Positions 1-8,905 are shown, counted from the stretch's first letter. The stretch is DNA of 64,000 nt from an uncultured Aurantimonas sp. (GCA_947488615.1 CANKZU010000001.1:1-64000), one strand, 5' to 3'. Translations and numbers: made by a program. The notes: generated by a model from the sequence alone, not told the origin.

Positions 1-105
1 CATCTTGCGATCCGCACAGACGAAGGAACAGGCCCGACGCTCCGACAGGCCCATGACGACCTGCAGATGCGCGACGGCTTCGCGCTTGGCGGCGGGCCCT
101 ACCAT
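1..105 (-). CDS. IS3 transposase orfB, N-terminal fragment (cut by window edge)
   Basis: An open frame of 35 codons runs from the ATG at 105 off the window end. Its start, MVGPAAKREAVAHLQ followed by GLSERRAC, matches the usual beginning of the IS3 orfB integrase-type transposase, where the SERRAC block precedes the DDE catalytic domain. It lies in the -1 frame relative to orfA and overlaps the orfA stop at 99-101. The product is therefore probably made as an OrfAB fusion by slippage on the A7 run. The catalytic residues lie outside the window. Confidence 0.7.
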   Translation of the reverse strand, partial: MVGPAAKREAVAHLQVVMGLSERRACSFVCADRKM

Positions 106-365
106 TTTTTTGACAGAAGCTCGCGTAGCGCCGAGGCTTCCAACATCTGGTCGGCGAGCAGCCTCTTCAGCTTGGCGTTCTCATCTTCCAGAGCCTTCAG
201 GCGCTTGGCGTCGGACGCGTCCATGCCGCCATACTTCGCCTTCCAGTTATACAGCGTCGCCTCGCATATCCCGTGCCGGCGGACGAGATCGCCCGCCTTC
301 GCACCCGCCTCATGCTCCCGCAGAACCGCGATGATCTGCTCTTCCGTGAACCGCTTTCTCTTCAT
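99..365 (-). CDS. IS3 transposase orfA
   Basis: This 88-residue protein starts MKRKRFTEEQ and carries the helix-turn-helix of IS3 OrfA (residues about 6-50, including the block GICEATLYNWKAKYGG). A leucine-zipper-like coiled coil follows (about 55-85). The protein binds the element ends and supplies the N-terminal half of the OrfAB transposase. The ATG at 365 is preferred over an ATG five codons upstream because GAAGGA sits seven bases before it. The frame ends LLSKKW-stop, directly on the A7 slip site, so normal and frameshifted products can both be made. Confidence 0.85.
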   Translation of the reverse strand: MKRKRFTEEQIIAVLREHEAGAKAGDLVRRHGICEATLYNWKAKYGGMDASDAKRLKALEDENAKLKRLLADQMLEASALRELLSKKW

Positions 366-479
366 CTGTCCGTCCTTCAATCAAGGGCCGGACTCTAATC
401 TCAGATGGAGGAAATCTTCAGTGGCAGGTCACTGGCAAGCAAATGTCGAAATCAAAGGTCCGCTAGCATCTTTATGACT

Positions 480-556
480 CCAGTGGATTTTCGAATTTGA
501 CATTTGATATCGACTCCGCCGCGCGTGCGTATCAAATGTCAAATTCAATCCACTGG
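480..556. repeat. Long imperfect inverted repeat, about 30 bp arms
   Basis: The left arm (480-509) and right arm (530-556) pair through two perfect blocks: a 10-bp outer block (CCAGTGGATT / AATCCACTGG) and a 16-bp inner block around TTTGACATTTGATA. A short mismatched stretch separates them, and the loop is about 20 bases. A degenerate copy of the inner motif (CAAATGTCGAAATCAA) lies at about 438-453. The repeat sits between the IS end and the polysaccharide export gene. It could be a transposon relic, a palindromic repeat family, or a transcript-ending structure. I see no coding sequence between 432 and 649. Confidence 0.7.
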
Positions 557-649
557 TGGCTTTACCGACGATTAACCCTAACGAGCTTATAACATCGGAC
601 AAGATGCCGCCCTGCCCGCCGGCATGGGATCGTCACGGGAAAAGCAGCC

Positions 650-1210
650 ATGCAAAAACCGACGCTGGCCCTGATCGCCACAACGCTCGCGCTGCTTGCC
701 GGCTGCGCGTCCTACAAGCCCGTGCCGCCGGCCTTTCACGCGGCACTGAACGAGCCCTACCACCTCGATAGCGGCGATATGGTGCGAGTCACGGTGTTTG
801 AGCAGGATGGGCTCACCAGCACCTATCCGGTCGACAAGGCCGGCTATCTCGCCTTTCCGCTGGTGGGATCGGTGCCGGCGCGCGGTCGCACCACCAAACA
901 GCTGGAGCAAGAGCTGGCCGATCAACTGCGCGACGGCTATCTCAAGGATCCCGACATCACCGTCCAGGTGGAGCAGTACCGTCCGTTCTTTATCATGGGC
1001 GAGGTGACCACCGGCGGCCAATACACCTATGTTCCGGGCATGACCGTCCAGAAGGCGGTGGCCATCGCCGGCGGCTTCACCCCGCGCGGCGAGCAGGAAT
1101 CGGTCGACATCACCCGGCAGGTCGGCGGACGCGTTCTCACCGGCCGGGTTTTGACCTCCGATCCGATTCTGCCCGGCGACACGCTCTATATTCGTGAGCG
1201 GTGGTTTTAG
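650..1210 (+). CDS. Polysaccharide export lipoprotein (Wza/ExoF-type OPX)
   Basis: This 186-residue protein begins with a signal peptide and lipobox LLAGC, with the lipidated cysteine at residue 19. A Poly_export domain follows (about 38-110, containing LDSGDMVRVTVFEQ), then one SLBB-type beta-grasp region (about 112-185, containing GEVTTGGQY). Such proteins form or line the outer-membrane channel through which capsule or exopolysaccharide leaves. At this length it is the short form, without the C-terminal helix of Wza. The polyprenyl sugar transferase downstream supports a polysaccharide role. No Wzc-type kinase is visible; the rest of the locus may lie beyond the IS element. Confidence 0.85.
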   Translation: MQKPTLALIATTLALLAGCASYKPVPPAFHAALNEPYHLDSGDMVRVTVFEQDGLTSTYPVDKAGYLAFPLVGSVPARGRTTKQLEQELADQLRDGYLKDPDITVQVEQYRPFFIMGEVTTGGQYTYVPGMTVQKAVAIAGGFTPRGEQESVDITRQVGGRVLTGRVLTSDPILPGDTLYIRERWF

Positions 1211-1312
1211 AGGATCGGACCAAAAAGTGGAATCCGATTTTTGGATCATTCCGATGCTCAATCAAAGTGTTAGAGCGTCTTTTGTGCGTCCGAATGGACC
1301 CACGGCGCTCCA
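1211..1312. repeat. Rhizobial mosaic intergenic repeat (RIME-like), two hairpins
   Basis: Starting just after the export gene stop, the segment has a first hairpin with arms CCAAAAA (1220-1226) and TTTTTGG (1238-1244). A second stem has arms GAGCG (1273-1277) and CGCTC (1306-1310), enclosing GTGCGTCC/GGACCCAC. The sequence strongly resembles intergenic mosaic elements common in Rhizobiales genomes, recalled from memory and not searched here. From 1313 to 1525 I see no gene and no clear promoter. Confidence 0.55.
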
Positions 1313-1525
1313 AAGCATCGGTCGGCGACCTCGCCGGACACGTCATGCGGGTCGGGGCCTGTCCGATCCGTCACGAGAAGCGGGATGAAAGTCACGCGTA
1401 CCCGCCCCTTCGCTCGAATGTACCGGACCTGCTCAAGCAAATCTTAGCCCTTTCGCCCTATAGTCGCTGGCTCGAGGGAGTGCCTGTGTCGGGGCGCGGA
1501 CCGATCGAGCGAGAAGCGAGACAGG

Positions 1526-3061
1526 ATGGCGAATTTCGAGAGCGGTCTGCCGTTCGACCGTGAAGTCGTGCGGGCGTTTCCGCAACCGGCCTCGACCGCT
1601 CCAGTCGAGATCAACGCCTTTGCGGCGCGCGCCGCCAGGCAGTATCAGGACGACTTCATCACGCCGCGGATGCTGTCGGGCATCTGGCGGGGGATCGAAT
1701 TCGTCCTTCTCGCCAGCGTCGGACTGCTGGTCTTCGTCCAGTATGTCGGCCTTTCCAGCCCTCTCCGGCTTTCCTACATCGTCTTGTCTCTTGCCGGGGC
1801 TGCCATCGGCATCGTCGCGATCAACCTTGCGGACGGCTACGAACTCAGCATACTCAAGGGTCGCCTCATACAGCTGTGGCGCGTCGTCGCGGCCTGGGGC
1901 GCGGCACTCTCGCTGCTCAGCGTCATGCTGTTCTTTCTCTACAACGACGCGGCCTATTCCCGCGTCTGGCTCGGAACCTGGTTCGTTGCGGGTTCCGCCG
2001 GCCTTGTCCTGGCGCGGCTGCTGCTGCGCGCCAACATCCGTCGCTGGGCCCGCAACGGCCGCATGGAGCGCCGCGCGGTCATCGTCGGCGGCGGCAAGGA
2101 CGCCGAGAATCTGATCCGCAGCCTGGAAATCCAGCCGGACAGCGACATCCGCATCTGCGGTATCTTCGACGACCGCGACAACGAGAGATCGCCGCCGATC
2201 GTCGCCGGTTATCCCAAGCTCGGCACCGTGACCGAGCTGGTCGAATTCGCCCGGCTGACGCGGATCGACATGCTGATCGTCACGCTGCCGCTCTCGGCCG
2301 AACAGCGCGTCTTGTCGCTGCTCAAGCAATTGTGGGTGCTGCCGCTGGACATCCGCCTGTCGGCGCACTCGGCACAGCTGCGGTTTCGCCCGCGCACCTA
2401 TTCCTTCGTCGGCCAGGTCCCGCTGATCGACATCTTCGACCGCCCTCTGGCCGACTGGGACTGGATCGCCAAACGCGTCTTCGACCTGTGCTTCGCCACG
2501 CTGGCGCTGATCGCTCTATCGCCGGTCTTCCTGGCGACCGCCATCGCCATCAAGCTGGATTCGAAAGGCCCGGTCCTGTTCCGCCAGAAGCGCCACGGCT
2601 TCAACAATCAGATCGTCGAAATCTTCAAGTTCCGATCGCTCTTCCACGACATGTCGGATCCGCTCGCCAAGCAGATCGTCACCAAGAACGACAAGCGGGT
2701 GACTCGGGTCGGACGGTTCATCCGCAGGACATCGATCGACGAGCTGCCGCAGCTGATCAACGTTCTGCGCGGCGACCTCTCGCTGGTCGGGCCGCGCCCG
2801 CACGCGGTCCACGCGATTTCCAGCGGAAACGAGACCTTCGTCGAGATCGTCGAGGGCTATTTCGGCCGCCACAAGGTCAAGCCCGGGATCACCGGCTGGG
2901 CGCAGATCAAGGGTTGGCGCGGCGAGATCGACCAGCCCGACAAGCTGCAGAAGCGCTTCGAGCACGACCTCTACTACATAGAGAACTGGTCGATCCTGCT
3001 CGACCTCTACATCCTGATGATGACGCCGATCAGCCTGCTGAAAACCGAAGGCGCCTATTGA
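1526..3061 (+). CDS. Undecaprenyl-phosphate sugar phosphotransferase (WbaP/ExoY-type)
   Basis: This 511-residue inner-membrane protein would start exopolysaccharide repeat units by moving a sugar-1-phosphate from a nucleotide sugar onto undecaprenyl phosphate. Four membrane segments lie at about residues 52-165. A nucleotide-binding-like middle domain begins near VIVGGGKDAENL. The C-terminal catalytic bacterial sugar transferase domain (about 315-511) has a re-entrant membrane helix (DLCFATLALIALSPVF), then FRQKRHG, FKFRS, and the motif RRTSIDELPQL with SLVGPRPH. This is the full length expected for the WbaP/TIGR03025 type, not the short ExoY type. The sugar, glucose or galactose, cannot be read from sequence. 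Confidence 0.88.
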   Translation: MANFESGLPFDREVVRAFPQPASTAPVEINAFAARAARQYQDDFITPRMLSGIWRGIEFVLLASVGLLVFVQYVGLSSPLRLSYIVLSLAGAAIGIVAINLADGYELSILKGRLIQLWRVVAAWGAALSLLSVMLFFLYNDAAYSRVWLGTWFVAGSAGLVLARLLLRANIRRWARNGRMERRAVIVGGGKDAENLIRSLEIQPDSDIRICGIFDDRDNERSPPIVAGYPKLGTVTELVEFARLTRIDMLIVTLPLSAEQRVLSLLKQLWVLPLDIRLSAHSAQLRFRPRTYSFVGQVPLIDIFDRPLADWDWIAKRVFDLCFATLALIALSPVFLATAIAIKLDSKGPVLFRQKRHGFNNQIVEIFKFRSLFHDMSDPLAKQIVTKNDKRVTRVGRFIRRTSIDELPQLINVLRGDLSLVGPRPHAVHAISSGNETFVEIVEGYFGRHKVKPGITGWAQIKGWRGEIDQPDKLQKRFEHDLYYIENWSILLDLYILMMTPISLLKTEGAY

Positions 3062-3874
3062 TCAGGAACCCGTCCGCCCGATCACGCCCGGTCGCTCGAG
3101 AACGCCCGGATCGGCGACGGCGATGAAATGCGGATTGGCGAAGGTGTCTTCGTCCGGCAGTCCGGTGCGACCGTAGCGCAAAGCCGCGCCCTCGATCGTC
3201 GCGGTCAGACCGCCGGCGGCGCGCAACACCGCGTCTCCCGCCGCCGTATCCCACTGCATGGTCCGGCCGAGGCACGGATAGAGATCGGCGCGCCCTTCCG
3301 CCAGCAGACAGAATTTCAGCGACGAGCCGACAGACCGCCTCTCGCCGACGTCGAGTCCGGCGATGTAGCGCCGCGTCGCCTCGGACAGATGATCGCGGCT
3401 GGCGACGACATCCAGCCGCGGACCGGGTCGGCGACCCCGCAGCGGCAGCATGGCACCGTCGCGCTCGACCATCGCAGGCCTGTCCGTCCCGCCATAATAG
3501 AGTTCGCCGGTCGCCGGGACGCCGACACAACCGAACACCGGTATCCCGTCCTCGATCAGCGCGACATTGACGGTGTAATCGGGCTTGCCGGCGATATAGC
3601 TCCTCGTGCCGTCGAGGGGGTCGACCAGCAGAAAATTTCGCCCGACGGCCGGAATCTCGCCCGCCGCGAAGCGCTCCTCGGCGATGATAGGAACGGAACA
3701 GACGGCTTCGATGAGCTCGGTGATGGCATGCTCGGCCGCACGATCGGCGTCGGTCACCGGGGAAGCATCGTCCTTGTAGTCGACGCCCTTCGGACCGGCC
3801 CCCCGTGCCACGATCGCGGCCATGCCGGCACGAACGGCGGCGGCGAGAAGGGCTGTGTCGACGCTGGCTGTCAT
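3062..3874 (-). CDS. cysQ: 3'(2'),5'-bisphosphate nucleotidase / inositol monophosphatase family
   Basis: This protein of about 270 residues is a Mg-dependent phosphatase of the IMPase superfamily. Hallmarks are DASPVTDADRAAE (the metal-site region of CysQ-type enzymes), the glutamate in IIAEE, and the core motif LLVDPLDGTRSY. A second metal-binding WDTAAGDAV appears near the C-terminus. CysQ recycles phosphoadenosine phosphate from sulfate assimilation or sulfotransferase reactions. A polysaccharide neighbour could mean the partner is a sulfated product, but this is inference. GTG at 3877 and ATG at 3874 are both possible; the ATG is preferred. It reads with the upstream mutase gene and converges on the sugar transferase, whose stop abuts it. 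Confidence 0.8.
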   Translation of the reverse strand: MTASVDTALLAAAVRAGMAAIVARGAGPKGVDYKDDASPVTDADRAAEHAITELIEAVCSVPIIAEERFAAGEIPAVGRNFLLVDPLDGTRSYIAGKPDYTVNVALIEDGIPVFGCVGVPATGELYYGGTDRPAMVERDGAMLPLRGRRPGPRLDVVASRDHLSEATRRYIAGLDVGERRSVGSSLKFCLLAEGRADLYPCLGRTMQWDTAAGDAVLRAAGGLTATIEGAALRYGRTGLPDEDTFANPHFIAVADPGVLERPGVIGRTGS

Positions 3875-3951
3875 CACCTTACGCTCCGTGCTTGCCGCAA
3901 AGCGATGTCACCCGCACGAGCGCCCACCGGCGCAAGGTTTGCAACGTCACG

Positions 3952-5508
3952 TCAAAGCGTCTGGTTGTAGGCACCGACCTCTCCGTTTCGCCGCAGGATC
4001 GTGTCCACCGCCTCGAACATCTCGCGCTTGCGCGCCTCCGACACCGGGCTCTCGACCACGACGACGAGTTCCGGCTTGTTAGAGGATGCGCGGACGAGAC
4101 CCCAAGTGCCGTCTTCCGCCGTCACCCGAACGCCGTTGACCGTGACGACGTCGGCGATCGGCTGGCCGGCGAGCGGTTCTCCGGACGCGTACATCGCCGC
4201 GATCTCGGCGACGACGCGGTCGATGACGCCGTATTTCACCTCGTCTGGGCAATGCGGCGACATGGTCGGCGACCCGTAGGTCAGCGGCAGATCGCGATAA
4301 AGATCGGCCATCGATTTATCCGGATTGCGATCGAGCATTTCGGCGACGGCGATCGCGGTCATCAGACCGTCGTCATAGCCGCGGCCGATCGGCGTGTTGA
4401 AGAAGAAATGGCCGGATTTCTCGAAGCCGGCGATCGCCGAAAGCTCGTTCACCCGGCGCTTGATGTAGGAATGTCCGGTCTTCCAGTAGTCGGTCGTCGC
4501 GCCCCGCTCGTTCAACACAGGGTCGGTCATGAACAGGCCGGTCGACTTCACGTCGACGACGAATTGCGCGTTCGGATAGATCGAGGACAGATCGCGCGCC
4601 AGCATCACGCCGATCTTGTCGGCGAAGATCTCCCGGCCTTCATTGTCGACGATGCCGCAACGGTCGCCGTCGCCATCGAAGCCGAAGCCGACATCGGCGC
4701 CGTGCTCCAGCACCGCGTCGCGGATCGCATGGAGCATTTCCATGTCCTCCGGATTCGGATTGTAGCGCGGGAAGGAATGGTCGAGCGTGGTGTCGAGTTC
4801 GATCACCTCGCAGCCGATCCGCCGCAGGACGTCCGGCGCGAAGGCCCCGGCCGTGCCGTTGCCGCAGGCAGCGACAACCTTGAGCTTGCGTTTGATCGCA
4901 TGCCCCGCGACGAGATCGTCGGCATAGACCTTGGCGAAATCCGCGACGAAACGGTACGAACCGCCAGTCTCGCTCTTGAAATCCCCCGACAGGACGATGT
5001 CGCGCAAGCGCGCCATCTCGTCCGGACCGAAGGTCAGCGGGCGTTCGCAGCCCATCTTGACGCCGGTCCAGCCATTTTCGTTATGCGACGCGGTGACCAT
5101 GGCGACCGATTGGCAGTCCAGCGCGAACTGGGCGAAATAGGCCATCGGCGAGAGCGCCAGGCCGATGTCGTGCACCTTGGCGCCGCCGGCCAGCAGACCG
5201 GCCGTCAGCGCGGTCTTGATCGCCAGGCTGTATTCGCGAAAGTCATGGCCGACGACGATATCGCGCGCAATTCCCCTTTCGGCGATCAGCCTCGCCAGTC
5301 CCATTCCCAGAGCGGTCACGCCCATCAGGTTCAGCTCCGGCGCCTTGGGATCGCCGGGCCGGCCAAGCCACCAGCGCGCGTCATACTCGCGAAAGCCGGT
5401 GGGCTTCACCAAAGGCCGGGTTTCGAATTCGAGACTGTTGGGCAAGGCGACGGCGACGGGCTTGGGAAACATAGAGACCTTCGGCTGATCGACATAAGAG
5501 GCGACCAT
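3952..5508 (-). CDS. Phosphomannomutase/phosphoglucomutase
   Basis: This 518-residue alpha-phosphohexomutase interconverts mannose- or glucose-6-phosphate and the 1-phosphates for nucleotide-sugar supply. Visible motifs are the catalytic serine loop MVTASHNENGWTG, the Mg loop GFDGDGDRCG, the sugar-specificity loop FEKSGHFFFN, and the phosphate-binding C-terminal RASSNKPELVVVVE. Length and the N-terminal block GFREYDARWWLG fit the rhizobial long form. It lies upstream of the CysQ-type gene on the same strand with a 77-base gap and supports the polysaccharide locus. A single specificity cannot be assigned, because such enzymes are usually bifunctional. Confidence 0.88.
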   Translation of the reverse strand: MVASYVDQPKVSMFPKPVAVALPNSLEFETRPLVKPTGFREYDARWWLGRPGDPKAPELNLMGVTALGMGLARLIAERGIARDIVVGHDFREYSLAIKTALTAGLLAGGAKVHDIGLALSPMAYFAQFALDCQSVAMVTASHNENGWTGVKMGCERPLTFGPDEMARLRDIVLSGDFKSETGGSYRFVADFAKVYADDLVAGHAIKRKLKVVAACGNGTAGAFAPDVLRRIGCEVIELDTTLDHSFPRYNPNPEDMEMLHAIRDAVLEHGADVGFGFDGDGDRCGIVDNEGREIFADKIGVMLARDLSSIYPNAQFVVDVKSTGLFMTDPVLNERGATTDYWKTGHSYIKRRVNELSAIAGFEKSGHFFFNTPIGRGYDDGLMTAIAVAEMLDRNPDKSMADLYRDLPLTYGSPTMSPHCPDEVKYGVIDRVVAEIAAMYASGEPLAGQPIADVVTVNGVRVTAEDGTWGLVRASSNKPELVVVVESPVSEARKREMFEAVDTILRRNGEVGAYNQTL

Positions 5509-5545
5509 CCGGCGCCGTTACGAGGCTTGGCGGCAACCCTCACAG

Positions 5546-5573
5546 GCCCGATCCGCAAGCGTCACGATCGGGC
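5546..5573. promoter_or_regulatory. Perfect 8-bp inverted repeat upstream of the phosphohexomutase gene
   Basis: GCCCGATC (5546-5553) and GATCGGGC (5566-5573) form a perfect stem around a 12-base loop, 38 bases before the mutase start on the minus strand. It lies in the divergent interval with the TadE-like gene. It may be an operator, or the leftover of a terminator. No T-tract follows on either strand. Confidence 0.3.
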
Positions 5574-5747
5574 GCCGTATTGCCGCGAACTCGCCAGCAA
5601 GCTCTACCAGCCGGCGCCACAAAGGCAAGGCGCCCTCCGGCCGGTCGCTTTTCTCGCATCCGATGACATTTGTTCTACGAAAATCAGAGAAAAGTAACAA
5701 AACACGCCGATAATGAGCCACTGAACATTGAAGGAGACCTCCACGAC

Positions 5748-6317
5748 GTGACGCATCGGCATGCCTTCTCGGCCATGATCCGGAAACGTTTTGTGTTTTC
5801 GCGCGACCGATCCGGCGCGACGGCTGTGGAATTCGCCATGGTCGCGACGCCGTTCTTCATGCTGATGTTCGCGATCATCGAAACCTTCGCGATCTCCGCC
5901 GCCGGCATGTTGCTCGATACCGCGGTAGATAACGTCGCGCGGCAGGTCCTGACCGGCCAGATCCAGCAATCGGATATCGATGACAAGGTGTTTCGCACCA
6001 AGATCTGCGACAAGGTCGACTTCATGCTGTCATGCGACAAGATCAAGATCGACCTTCGCACGTTCCCCGCATTCGGCGACATCCCGACCGACCTCCCGCT
6101 GCAGTTGAAAAGCATCAACGACACGAATTTCTGTTTCGATCCGGGAAGCGCGAATTCGATCACCGTGCTGCGCGCATTCTACGAATGGCCGTGGGTCGCT
6201 TCATTCCTTCATGAAATCGCATCCGACACCAATGGCAACGACATTCTGTTCTCGATCACGGCTTTCATGAACGAACCCTTCGGGAGCTTGAAGAGCAGCA
6301 AATCCAACTGCTCGTGA
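5748..6317 (+). CDS. TadE-like pilus assembly protein, first copy
   Basis: This 189-residue protein has a short basic N-terminus, then RSGATAVEFAMVATPFF and a hydrophobic segment. That is the TadE signature, where the glutamate of the VEFA motif marks pseudopilin-like processing. The remainder is extracytoplasmic and ends in a cysteine-containing tail (SNCS). TadE-type pseudopilins act with the Tad/Flp type IVb pilus. The GTG at 5748 is chosen because AAGGAG lies 11 bases before it; an ATG at 5775 is possible, and upstream in-frame ATGs lack a ribosome site. Two similar genes follow on the same strand, 7 and 77 bases apart. Confidence 0.82.
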   Translation: MTHRHAFSAMIRKRFVFSRDRSGATAVEFAMVATPFFMLMFAIIETFAISAAGMLLDTAVDNVARQVLTGQIQQSDIDDKVFRTKICDKVDFMLSCDKIKIDLRTFPAFGDIPTDLPLQLKSINDTNFCFDPGSANSITVLRAFYEWPWVASFLHEIASDTNGNDILFSITAFMNEPFGSLKSSKSNCS

Positions 6318-6324
6318 GGACACG

Positions 6325-6894
6325 ATGCGCGTAGGCTTTTCCATCATCGGCGGTTACGGCAAATCGGCGCTCAGGACGTTCGTGGCGAACCGGAAGGGTG
6401 TCGCCGCACTCGAATTCGCGTTGATCCTTCCGGTCATGCTGTTGCTCTATCTCGGCGGCTTCGAGGCGTCGAAGGCCCTCGAAGCCAGCCGCAAGGTCGA
6501 GACGACCGCAGAAATGGTCGGCAATCTCGTGGCCCGCAACAAGCTGATGAACCAGACCGCAATCGACAACATCTTCAATATTTCTGGCGCCGTGATGGCG
6601 CCGTTTTCGCCGGACGATCTTCAGATCGTCGTGACGACGGTCAAGGTCGATGACAAAGGTCAGGGAAAAGTCGAATGGTCCCGGGCAAGTTCGGGAAGCG
6701 GTTTGTCTTCCGGCGCATCTTACCCAGTGCCGCCCGAACTGTTCTTCGGCTCGCAGAGCTACCTTGTCGTCGCGGATGTCTCCTACGACTACGAACCATT
6801 GCTCGATTACACGAAATCCTTCTCGAAAATAAAATTCAGCAAGTCTTACACATTTCGGCCACGCCTCAGTAAATCGATCGTTTGGCAAAATTGA
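6325..6894 (+). CDS. TadE-like pilus assembly protein, second copy
   Basis: This 189-residue protein has KGVAALEFALILPVMLLLYLGGFEASKAL at about residues 24-52, the TadE motif plus transmembrane helix. An extracytoplasmic region predicted to be mostly alpha then beta follows. The stop of the first copy and this ATG are seven bases apart, so the pair is probably co-translated. Together with the TadG-like protein downstream they resemble the minor-pseudopilin end of a tad locus. The secretion ATPase and flp genes are not in this window. Confidence 0.85.
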   Translation: MRVGFSIIGGYGKSALRTFVANRKGVAALEFALILPVMLLLYLGGFEASKALEASRKVETTAEMVGNLVARNKLMNQTAIDNIFNISGAVMAPFSPDDLQIVVTTVKVDDKGQGKVEWSRASSGSGLSSGASYPVPPELFFGSQSYLVVADVSYDYEPLLDYTKSFSKIKFSKSYTFRPRLSKSIVWQN

Positions 6895-6971
6895 GCCTAA
6901 TGAATTTATCAAATCTTGAATATCAATGCGGATATTGCTGACCACATCGGACAAACACGACAGGAACTGCG

Positions 6972-8771
6972 ATGCGGACGCGAGTGAAGCCTCTTTCCCT
7001 GTGGCATAGCCGCCATGGCAATGTCGCCATGCTGTTCGGGTTAACGCTGCCGGTCCTGGCCGCCGGCATGGCGGCGGCGGTCGATCTGAGCACGATCTAC
7101 GGCGCCGAGCGCAACCTGCAGCAATCCGCCGATACCGCCGCGCTCGCCGCCGCGAAGGAATATTCCCAGACCCAGAACCCGGTGGTTCTTGCCAATGTGG
7201 CGGAAGGTTACTTCTTCCATAATGCAGGGGCGGATACGCGATCCTTCACGCAATTCAGCTACGATGGCATTCAGGTCGTCGCAGGGGACAGGGTTCTCAA
7301 GGTATCGGCCACGCGGCAACAGCCGACATGGTTTGGCGACCTTCTCGCCTTCGTGACCAATGAAAAGGTCGATTGGCGCAATTTCCCGATTGCCAGCACC
7401 AGCGAGGTGATCGTCGAGAACAGGTCCGTCGAACTGGCCCTGGTTCTGGACAATTCCGGATCGATGGGCTCGAGCGTTGGAGGCAGCCGGAAGATCGACA
7501 CGCTCAAGGTTGCCGCGAAGGACCTGACAGCCGCGTTGATGAAGGTGAACGACACCGCGTCGGGCAATCCACCGGTGAAAATCGGTGTCGTGCCATTCTC
7601 CGGATCGGTCAATGTCGGACCCGCGAACATCAACGCATCCTGGATAGATCAGCTCGGCGAGTCGCCGATCCATCATGAAAATTTCGACTGGGAGAGTTGG
7701 GGCGCGGGTAAGGGCAAGAAGAAGGATTCCTTCGCCGAAAAAGTCGGAGACCAATGGCGGCGGAAGGCTGATGGGCAGGTTCTGACGCGCCAGTGGCTTT
7801 TCGAAAACGCCCGGGTGAAGGTCAAAGTGAAGGGCAAAGAAATTGCTGGTGCCTTGAGGTTTCCCGAAGGGTGGGCCGGATGCGTCGAGGCGCGGCCGAA
7901 CGGCCTCGCCATCACCGACACGGCTCCGGCCAGGGGTGCGTCCTTGTTCGTCCCCATGTTCGCGCCGGACGAATACGACTGGAGTTGGTTCAGTTCCTCG
8001 GAGAACGACTATCTGATCGACGAGAGCACCACGGCTCGCAACTACTCCAATCCGCAGGCGATCGATTTCCAGCGGGATATGAACAAATATCTCGAATCGC
8101 CGGAACCGAATCTTTCCCGGGGCAAGGGGCCTAACTTCGGCTGCACCACCACGCCGATCACGCCCCTCACCGCGGAGCGTGCGACGGTCGACGCCGCGCT
8201 CGACCGCATGACGCCGGAGGAGCTGACCAACATCCAGGAGGGCATCGCCTGGGGCTGGCGCGTTCTGTCGCCCGGCCAACCGTTCACCGAAGGCGCCGCG
8301 AAGGATGCCGCCGACAACCTCAAGGTTCTGGTCGTAATGACCGACGGCAATAACACCTACACCGGGCTGTCCAACGCCAACCGCTCTCGTTGGGGGGCTT
8401 ACGGCTACGGTCAGGTGTGGAACGGAAACATCAACAAGACCGGTCGCATGTTCGACGCCACCGCGCGCACGATCAAAAGCTCGCAGGGGTCCCGCTACGT
8501 CGAGGCGATGGACGAGATGACCGAAAAGGTCTGCAGCAACGCCAAGGATGATGGTCGGCTGCCGGATGGCTCGGATGGCATTCTCATCTTCACCATTGCC
8601 TTCGATGTCGACGACGGCAGCGATATCAAGAAGTTGCTCGAGGGCTGTGCGTCCTACGGTCTGAGGGATCCGACGACCAAGCTCTATTACGACGCCAAGA
8701 ACAAGGACCAGTTGATCGCCGCCTTTGGCGCGATCACCGAAGAGGTTTCGAGCCTTCGCCTCTCGCGCTGA
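6972..8771 (+). CDS. TadG-like protein with von Willebrand factor A domain
   Basis: This 599-residue protein begins with the TadG N-terminal membrane helix (HGNVAMLFGLTLPVLAAG, about residues 16-33), followed by NLQQSADTAALAAAKEY. The VWA domain starts near residue 155 with a metal-ion adhesion site, D160NSGS164, and a later VVMTDGNNT strand. A charged lysine-rich insert (about 235-300) splits the VWA fold, as in many alphaproteobacterial TadG proteins. The protein is expected to be anchored in the inner membrane and to work in Tad pilus assembly or adhesion. The 77 bases before it are AT-rich. Confidence 0.88.
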   Translation: MRTRVKPLSLWHSRHGNVAMLFGLTLPVLAAGMAAAVDLSTIYGAERNLQQSADTAALAAAKEYSQTQNPVVLANVAEGYFFHNAGADTRSFTQFSYDGIQVVAGDRVLKVSATRQQPTWFGDLLAFVTNEKVDWRNFPIASTSEVIVENRSVELALVLDNSGSMGSSVGGSRKIDTLKVAAKDLTAALMKVNDTASGNPPVKIGVVPFSGSVNVGPANINASWIDQLGESPIHHENFDWESWGAGKGKKKDSFAEKVGDQWRRKADGQVLTRQWLFENARVKVKVKGKEIAGALRFPEGWAGCVEARPNGLAITDTAPARGASLFVPMFAPDEYDWSWFSSSENDYLIDESTTARNYSNPQAIDFQRDMNKYLESPEPNLSRGKGPNFGCTTTPITPLTAERATVDAALDRMTPEELTNIQEGIAWGWRVLSPGQPFTEGAAKDAADNLKVLVVMTDGNNTYTGLSNANRSRWGAYGYGQVWNGNINKTGRMFDATARTIKSSQGSRYVEAMDEMTEKVCSNAKDDGRLPDGSDGILIFTIAFDVDDGSDIKKLLEGCASYGLRDPTTKLYYDAKNKDQLIAAFGAITEEVSSLRLSR

Positions 8772-8905
8772 GCTTCGGCACGTCGCGATATTGGTTGTCC
8801 CGACAGACGGGAAGCCGAAGGGATCTGGGCCGCTCGGGTCTCCTCGACGGGACACCGACAACCCCTTGCTGATCATGGAAGCGCCCGACGTTTCCTGGCG
8901 CCGCG

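Larger units (their letters stand above)
1..431 (-). mobile_element. IS3-family insertion sequence, partial (left end plus orfA and the start of orfB)
   Basis: The element reads leftwards and is cut by the window start. Its terminal inverted repeat appears to begin on the minus strand at 431 with TGACCTGCCACTGAAGA; TG at the tip and this body are typical of the IS407/IS51 part of the IS3 family. The leader, orfA and the first 35 codons of orfB follow in the expected order. A run of seven T on the + strand (105-111) gives the A7 slippery site used for -1 frameshifting in this family. The other end, and so the target duplication, lies outside the window. The end assignment rests on recalled family ends, not an alignment. 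Confidence 0.75.

Noticed and set aside
497..502. TTGACA as a -35 promoter box for the export gene
   Set aside because: It lies inside the inverted repeat, and no -10-like box occurs 16-18 bases downstream.
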